The notes under the pieces: model-generated
The model's database searches: none
Seen by the model: the letters and a program-made list of their open reading frames with translations, nothing else
What the model was told of the DNA's origin: nothing
Part shown: in pieces, positions 6,318 through 9,803 of the stretch
Numbering within the stretch: position 1 is the first letter of the stretch
How the letters are laid out: every line of letters starts with the position of its first letter
Assembly (NCBI GenBank): GCA_027067235.1
Contig: JALXFQ010000459.1
Coordinates: 1-9,803 of the forward strand
DNA length: 9,803 nucleotides
From: Gammaproteobacteria bacterium
GTDB lineage: Bacteria > Pseudomonadota > Gammaproteobacteria > QOAV01
Direction: 5' to 3'
Program-made: the position numbers and the translations under genes

Positions 6318-6321
6318 GCAG

Positions 6322-7578
6322 CTATTGCTTCATGGAACCGAAAAAGTCGGCGTTGGTCTTGGTCTGCCGGAGTTTGTCCAGCAGGAACTCGATGGCCTTG
6401 ATATCGCTGTCGTCATGCAGCAGCTTGCGCAGCATCCAGAGTTTCTGCAATTCTTCCGGGTCGGTAAGCAATTCCTCGCGGCGCGTTCCGGACTTGTTGA
6501 GGATGATGGCCGGAAAAACACGCTTTTCCGCTATCTTGCGGTCGAGATGTATCTCGCTGTTGCCGGTGCCCTTGAACTCTTCATAGATCACATCGTCCAT
6601 CTTGGAGCCGGTTTCGATTAGCGCGGTAGCCAGTATGGTCAGGCTGCCGCCTTCTTCCAGGTTGCGCGCGGCGCCGAAAAAACGCTTGGGTTTCTGCAGG
6701 GCGCTGGCGTCCACGCCGCCGGTCAGTACCCGCCCCGATGACGGCTGCACGGTGTTGTAGGCGCGCGCCAGACGGGTAATGGAATCCAGCAGAATAACCA
6801 CGTCCTTCTTGTGCTCCACCAGACGCTTGGCCTTTTCGATGACCATGTCCGCCACCTGCACATGCCGCGAGGCCGGTTCGTCAAAAGTCGATGAAATGAC
6901 CTCGCCACGCACCGAGCGAGTCATCTCGGTGACCTCCTCCGGGCGCTCGTCAATGAGCAGCACCATCAGTTCAACCTCAGGATGATTGGCCTTGATGGAA
7001 TGCGCGATCTGTTGCAGCATGACTGTCTTGCCGCTTTTCGGCGAGGACACGATAAGGCCGCGCTGGCCCTTACCGATGGGCGCGATCAGATCAATGATAC
7101 GGCCAGTGAGATCTTCGGTGGAGCCATCGCCGCGTTCCAGGGTAAAGCGCTCGGTGGGATGCAGCGGCGTCAGGTTCTCGAACAGTATCTTGTTTTTCGC
7201 TTCGTCCGGCGGCAGGTCGTTGATGGTCTCCACCCGCAGCAGGGCAAAATAGCGCTCGCTGTCCTTGGGCGGACGAATACGGCCATTGACCGTGTCGCCG
7301 GTGCGCAGATTGAAACGCCGAATCTGACTGGGCGACACATAGATGTCATCCGGCCCGGCCAGATAGGAGGCGTCGGCGGAACGCAGAAAACCAAAGCCGT
7401 CCTGCAGAATTTCCACCACGCCGCCGCCGGTAATGTCTTCGCCTTTTTTCGCCAGCGCCTTGAGAATGGAAAAAATCATGTCCTGCTTGCGCAGGCGGCC
7501 GGTGTTCTCGAGTTTTAAGGACTTGGCAAGCTCAGCGACTTCGGTCGCAGGCATGCTTTTTAATTCAGTCAGATTCAT
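6322..7578 (-). CDS. rho: Transcription termination factor Rho
   Basis: 418 residues (E. coli 419). Rho is a hexameric RNA-dependent ATPase and helicase that loads on C-rich nascent RNA and dissociates RNA polymerase. The N-terminal part has the Rho helical bundle (about 1-45) and the cold-shock-like primary RNA-binding site with GFGFLRS (61-67) and DDIYVSPSQIRRFNLRTGD (77-95). The ATPase core has Walker A SPKSGKT (179-185), Walker B VILLDS with D265, the Q-loop region SSGRVLTGGVD (280-290), the R-loop KGTGNSE (336-342) and arginine finger R366. All are canonical; S178/S179 and S182 replace the E. coli Ala-Pro-Pro and Ala in the P-loop, conservatively. The ATG at 7578 gives the family N-terminus (MNLTELK). 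No strong Shine-Dalgarno is seen. It lies downstream of trxA, as in E. coli, behind a terminator and its own promoter. Confidence 0.98.
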   Translation of the reverse strand: MNLTELKSMPATEVAELAKSLKLENTGRLRKQDMIFSILKALAKKGEDITGGGVVEILQDGFGFLRSADASYLAGPDDIYVSPSQIRRFNLRTGDTVNGRIRPPKDSERYFALLRVETINDLPPDEAKNKILFENLTPLHPTERFTLERGDGSTEDLTGRIIDLIAPIGKGQRGLIVSSPKSGKTVMLQQIAHSIKANHPEVELMVLLIDERPEEVTEMTRSVRGEVISSTFDEPASRHVQVADMVIEKAKRLVEHKKDVVILLDSITRLARAYNTVQPSSGRVLTGGVDASALQKPKRFFGAARNLEEGGSLTILATALIETGSKMDDVIYEEFKGTGNSEIHLDRKIAEKRVFPAIILNKSGTRREELLTDPEELQKLWMLRKLLHDDSDIKAIEFLLDKLRQTKTNADFFGSMKQ

Positions 7579-7700
7579 GAAGCTGTATTACCAGGAAATG
7601 CTCACAGACAGGACGCCTGCGGTAGGTTTAACGGAAAAACGGGTTGGTTATTATCGTCGAGACCGAAAAGTACTCGCCAAAAAGAAGATTATTTCAGCTG
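7579..7700 (-). promoter_or_regulatory. Pyrimidine-rich leader of rho
   Basis: The predicted transcript from about 7694 to the rho start is roughly 115 nt. It is visibly pyrimidine-rich, with little G, and has little obvious structure. That composition is what Rho loading (rut) sites look like. In E. coli rho limits its own synthesis by termination in its leader, so the same is plausible here. No good short leader ORF equivalent to rhoL is present. Confidence 0.35.
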
Positions 7701-7729
7701 AAAATAGCACTGCTGCTGGTTAATGTCCA
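7701..7729 (-). promoter_or_regulatory. Candidate rho promoter
   Basis: On the minus strand: TGGACA (7729-7724), a 17-nt spacer, then TATTTT (7706-7701) preceded by TGC as an extended -10. It begins 2 nt after the T-run of the trxA terminator, so rho should be transcribed on its own as well as by readthrough. A perfect 12-bp palindrome, TTTCAGCTGAAA (7692-7703), overlaps the -10 and the expected start site. Confidence 0.5.
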
Positions 7730-7730
7730 G

Positions 7731-7779
7731 AAAACGGCCGGCCCGGAGCCAAAACAGCCAGTGACCGGGCTTGCGGCCG
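7731..7779 (-). terminator. Intrinsic terminator after trxA
   Basis: Reading the minus strand: CGGCCG (7779-7774), a 3-nt bulge CAA, GCCCGG (7770-7765), an 18-nt loop, CCGGGC (7746-7741) and CGGCCG (7740-7735), directly followed by TTTT (7734-7731). This gives twelve GC pairs plus a short T-run. It lies 58 nt past the trxA stop. Efficiency is uncertain because the T-run is short and the loop long. Confidence 0.65.
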
Positions 7780-7793
7780 GCAGATCCGGCCGC
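7773..7793 (-). promoter_or_regulatory. Hairpin competing with the trxA terminator
   Basis: GCGGCCGG (7793-7786), loop ATCTG, CCGGCCGC (7780-7773) form a perfect 8-bp GC stem. Its 3' arm contains the CGGCCG that is the outer 5' arm of the terminator, so both cannot form fully at once. It is made first and has no T-run of its own. It could act as an antiterminator or simply as a 3'-end stabilising structure. Confidence 0.45.
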
Positions 7794-7836
7794 GCCTGCG
7801 GCGGGGCAGACGGGTAATGACTGCCGCTGCACCGGT

Positions 7837-8163
7837 TCAGATGGAGCCCTCGATAAAAGCTTCCAGCTGGGATTTGTTGAGGGCGCCCACCTTGGTCGCC
7901 TCCACCTGGCCATCCTTGAAAATCATCAGGGTCGGAATACCACGGATGCCGTATTTGGGCGGCGTATCGGGGTTTTCGTCGATATTCAGCTTGGCCACTT
8001 TCAGCTTGCCGTCATACTGCGAGGCCACTTCTTCGATCAGCGGGCCGATGGACTTGCAGGGTCCGCACCATTCCGCCCAGTAATCCACCAACACCGGCTC
8101 GGAACTGTTCAGTACTTCTTCTTCAAACGTATCATCGCTCAGACTGAGGATGTTTTCGCTCAT
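7837..8163 (-). CDS. trxA: Thioredoxin 1
   Basis: 108 residues (E. coli 109). It is a cytosolic dithiol-disulfide oxidoreductase, reduced by thioredoxin reductase and NADPH, that reduces ribonucleotide reductase, PAPS reductase and many other proteins. The active site WCGPCK is at 32-37 (C33, C36). The buried aspartate D27, partner lysine K58 and cis-proline P77 in RGIPTL are all present. The same frame stays open for more than 400 codons upstream, antisense to rhlB, but the ATG at 8163 has AGGAG 6 nt before it and the family N-terminus. It diverges from rhlB and precedes rho. A promoter candidate is given at 8201-8229. Confidence 0.97.
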   Translation of the reverse strand: MSENILSLSDDTFEEEVLNSSEPVLVDYWAEWCGPCKSIGPLIEEVASQYDGKLKVAKLNIDENPDTPPKYGIRGIPTLMIFKDGQVEATKVGALNKSQLEAFIEGSI

Positions 8164-8169
8164 TGCATT

Positions 8170-8174
8170 CTCCT
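8170..8174 (-). promoter_or_regulatory. Ribosome binding site fixing the trxA start
   Basis: AGGAG on the minus strand, 6 nt before the ATG at 8163. It excludes the much longer in-frame reading that runs antisense through rhlB. Confidence 0.75.
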
Positions 8175-8200
8175 GACTGTGGATAGTGATCCTGCGCCCG

Positions 8201-8229
8201 ATTTCACTTGATAGCGGCGCGGATTGCAA
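8201..8229 (-). promoter_or_regulatory. Candidate trxA promoter
   Basis: On the minus strand TTGCAA (8229-8224), 17 nt, then TGAAAT (8206-8201). The -10 matches consensus at four of six positions. Transcription would start near 8194, about 30 nt before the ATG. The -35 touches the left arm of the inverted repeat at 8216-8225. Confidence 0.35.
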
Positions 8230-8272
8230 GCACAGTATGTTTTTCATCGCCGTTGGGGCTATAATCCGCGCC
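8216..8272. repeat. 10-bp perfect inverted repeat between the trxA and rhlB promoters
   Basis: GGCGCGGATT (8216-8225) and AATCCGCGCC (8263-8272) are exact reverse complements with 37 nt between them. The right arm covers the end of the rhlB -10 and its expected start site. The left arm touches the trxA -35 candidate. The position suggests a binding site shared by both divergent promoters, though chance cannot be excluded. Confidence 0.4.
8236..8265 (+). promoter_or_regulatory. rhlB promoter with start-codon-proximal TATAAT
   Basis: A perfect TATAAT at 8260-8265. The upstream region (TATGTTTTT, 8236-8244) offers only a weak -35. The usual spacing would put the start of transcription at about 8272-8275, at or just before the rhlB ATG. 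Confidence 0.55.
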
Positions 8273-8274
8273 CT

Positions 8275-9726
8275 ATGACCAAGCACCTGACAGATGTCCG
8301 TTTCGCCGACCTGAATCTCGAGGCTCCCATATTGCAGGGGCTGGAAGAAGCCGGGTTTGAATTTTGCACACCGATACAGGCGGAATCCCTGCCCCATGCG
8401 CTCGAAGGCAGGGATGTCGCCGGTCAGGCGCAAACCGGCACCGGCAAGACCATCGCCTTTCTGCTGGCGGCGTTCAACTACATGCTCACCAAGGAACCGG
8501 CGCAAGGGCGCAAGCCGACCCAGCCGCGCGCGGTGATGCTGGCGCCCACCCGCGAACTGGCCATCCAGATCCACAAGGACGCCGAACAACTGGCCACCCA
8601 TCTGGATTTCCGCATTGGCCTGGTTTACGGCGGCACCGGCTACGAGAAACAGAAAGCCTTTCTGGAAAAAGGCGTGGACGTACTCATTGGCACGCCCGGC
8701 CGCCTGATCGATTACCTGAAACAGGGCGTGTACGACTTCCGCGCCGTGGACGTTTCGGTCATGGACGAAGCCGACCGCATGTTCGACCTCGGCTTCATCG
8801 ACGATATACGCTATGTACTGCGCCGCATGCCGCCGGCGAAAGAGCGCCTGAGCCTGCTGTATTCCGCCACCCTGTCCCACCGCGTCGGCGAACTGGCCTA
8901 TGATTTCATGGACGACCCGGTGGAAGTCAAGGTCACGCCCACAGACACCATGACCGTGGCGCAGATCAACGAAACCATATACTACCCCGCCAACGACGAA
9001 AAACTGCCCCTGCTGGTAGGCCTGCTGCGCAAGTCGAAAGCCACCCGCTCCATGGTTTTCATCAACACCAAGCGCGAAGCCGAGCGCATCTACTGCATGC
9101 TGGCGGGTAACGGCTTCAAGGCTGAAATGCTGTCTGGCGACGTACCGCAGAACAAGCGCGAAAAACTGCTGGGCATGTTCACCTCGGGCGAAATAGAAGT
9201 GCTGATCGCCACCGACGTCGCCGCGCGCGGCCTGCATATTCCCGATGTCAGCCATGTCTACAACTACGACCTGCCACAGGACCAGGAAGACTATGTTCAC
9301 CGCATAGGCCGCACCGGCCGCGCCGGTGCCAGCGGCGAGGCCATCAGCTTTGCCTGCGAGCGTTATGCGTTCTCGCTGGACGACATCGAAAAATACATAC
9401 AGCACAAGATCCCGGTGGCGTCCATTACCGACGACCTGTTGCCCGAACTGGAACGCCCCATTCCCAGCCCTTTCGCCCGAAAACGCGATGCTCGCGGCCG
9501 GCCCGCACGCGGCGGCAACCCGAGGGGCGGCAACAACCGGCGCACCGACAGAAAGCCGCGGCCACGCCGCGAGCCGAAAAAGGAAATCGAAGTGCCGGAC
9601 ATGCCGCTGTCAGAAATGAAGCCGCGGCTGGAAGGCGACGACAAAACCGCCATCAAACACCATCATCCGGAAAAAAACAAGCTGCCGCATCGGCTGCGCG
9701 GGGTTGAAATACCGGCGATCGGCTAG
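8275..9726 (+). CDS. rhlB: DEAD-box ATP-dependent RNA helicase RhlB
   Basis: 483 residues from ATG 8275; E. coli RhlB is 421. RhlB unwinds structured RNA for the RNase E degradosome. Motifs in order: Q motif FCTPIQ (30-35), Walker A AQTGTGKT (52-59), PTREL (91-95), TPGRL (140-144), DEAD (164-167), SAT (197-199), VFINTK (261-266), TDVAARGLHIPD (313-324) and HRIGRTGR (342-349). The N-terminus MTKHLTDVRFADL aligns with E. coli RhlB (MSKTHLTEQKFSDF), which supports this start although no Shine-Dalgarno precedes it. The core ends near residue 400. A long basic tail follows with RG/RGG-like repeats (ARGRPARGGNPRGG, 406-419) and a conserved-looking end, longer than in E. coli. Divergence from trxA-rho matches the E. 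coli locus and supports RhlB over RhlE or SrmB. Confidence 0.93.
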   Translation: MTKHLTDVRFADLNLEAPILQGLEEAGFEFCTPIQAESLPHALEGRDVAGQAQTGTGKTIAFLLAAFNYMLTKEPAQGRKPTQPRAVMLAPTRELAIQIHKDAEQLATHLDFRIGLVYGGTGYEKQKAFLEKGVDVLIGTPGRLIDYLKQGVYDFRAVDVSVMDEADRMFDLGFIDDIRYVLRRMPPAKERLSLLYSATLSHRVGELAYDFMDDPVEVKVTPTDTMTVAQINETIYYPANDEKLPLLVGLLRKSKATRSMVFINTKREAERIYCMLAGNGFKAEMLSGDVPQNKREKLLGMFTSGEIEVLIATDVAARGLHIPDVSHVYNYDLPQDQEDYVHRIGRTGRAGASGEAISFACERYAFSLDDIEKYIQHKIPVASITDDLLPELERPIPSPFARKRDARGRPARGGNPRGGNNRRTDRKPRPRREPKKEIEVPDMPLSEMKPRLEGDDKTAIKHHHPEKNKLPHRLRGVEIPAIG

Positions 9727-9759
9727 CTTCCGCCATCACGCGGGCAACTGACTCCACGG

Positions 9760-9803
9760 CTACCACCCGCCACCGCCTCCACCTCCGCCGCCCCCACCAG
9801 AGA
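9760..9803 (-). CDS. C-terminal fragment of a poly-glycine-tailed protein (TPM-domain/YgcG type)
   Basis: On the minus strand the last codons read Ser, eleven glycines, Trp, stop (TAG at 9762-9760). A glycine run ending in W just before the stop is typical of TPM-domain (YgcG-like) membrane proteins, which often end GGGGASGRW or similar. The glycine codons are mixed (GGT, GGC, GGA, GGG), which favours selection on the protein over a simple DNA repeat. Only 44 bases are in the window, so the domain itself is not visible and the assignment is tentative. It is convergent with rhlB, 33 nt away. Confidence 0.5.
   Translation of the reverse strand, partial: SGGGGGGGGGGGW

Noticed and set aside
7579..7694. 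Possible rhoL-like leader peptide before rho
   Set aside because: Only frames of fewer than about ten codons without ribosome sites or ATG starts occur in the leader.
8164..9405. The trxA frame stays open for over 400 codons upstream, antisense to rhlB
   Set aside because: Thioredoxin is complete from 8163 with AGGAG in place; the upstream part is the shadow of the rhlB coding strand.
1..9803. Mobile element, CRISPR, defence island or biosynthetic cluster
   Set aside because: No transposase, integrase, direct-repeat array, toxin-antitoxin pair or defence domain was found; gene content is mostly core housekeeping.

Overview
The window looks like chromosomal core sequence from a moderately GC-rich gammaproteobacterium. 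The strongest sign is the divergent rhlB / trxA-rho arrangement at the right end, as in E. coli and its relatives. An ilvE followed by a zf-CHCC zinc-finger gene and waaF also fits a Gram-negative proteobacterium with LPS. Codon use looks even throughout, and no transposase, integrase, tRNA, rRNA or CRISPR array is visible. The species cannot be named from this sequence.

Layout, left to right. Positions 1-123 are the 3' end of a biotin carboxylase gene (accC-like). Convergent to it at 167-703 (minus) is a two-helix membrane protein of the DUF1269-like type. From about 865, a sigma70-type promoter drives a compact plus-strand set: ilvE (930-1856), a 68-residue zinc-finger protein (1885-2091), waaF (2052-3116) and galE (3123-4127). 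Gaps are 28 nt, an overlap and 6 nt, so these are probably one operon joining branched-chain amino-acid transamination with LPS core and nucleotide-sugar steps. An AT-rich spacer (4128-4287) with a 10-bp perfect inverted repeat leads to two small unrecognised single-helix membrane proteins (4288-4632 and 4759-5226). Each has its own promoter, and they share a short motif after the helix. The second ends on the same CTAG that ends the convergent nuclease gene.

The right half is a minus-strand cluster, in transcription order: trxA (8163-7837), rho (7578-6322), rpmE (6224-6021) and a lipoprotein-type staphylococcal-nuclease homologue (5966-5223). Between trxA and rho is a strong predicted terminator whose 5' arm also fits a competing hairpin, followed at once by a good promoter for rho. 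rhlB (8275-9726, plus) diverges from trxA. Its TATAAT lies 9 nt before the start codon and no Shine-Dalgarno is visible, so its mRNA may be nearly leaderless. A 10-bp perfect inverted repeat brackets the divergent promoters. The last 44 bases hold the 3' end of a minus-strand gene with a poly-glycine C-terminus, typical of TPM-domain (YgcG-like) proteins.

Most genes are housekeeping. The least expected material is the pair of small membrane proteins and the regulatory architecture around galE, trxA/rho and rhlB. No wholly new system is evident.
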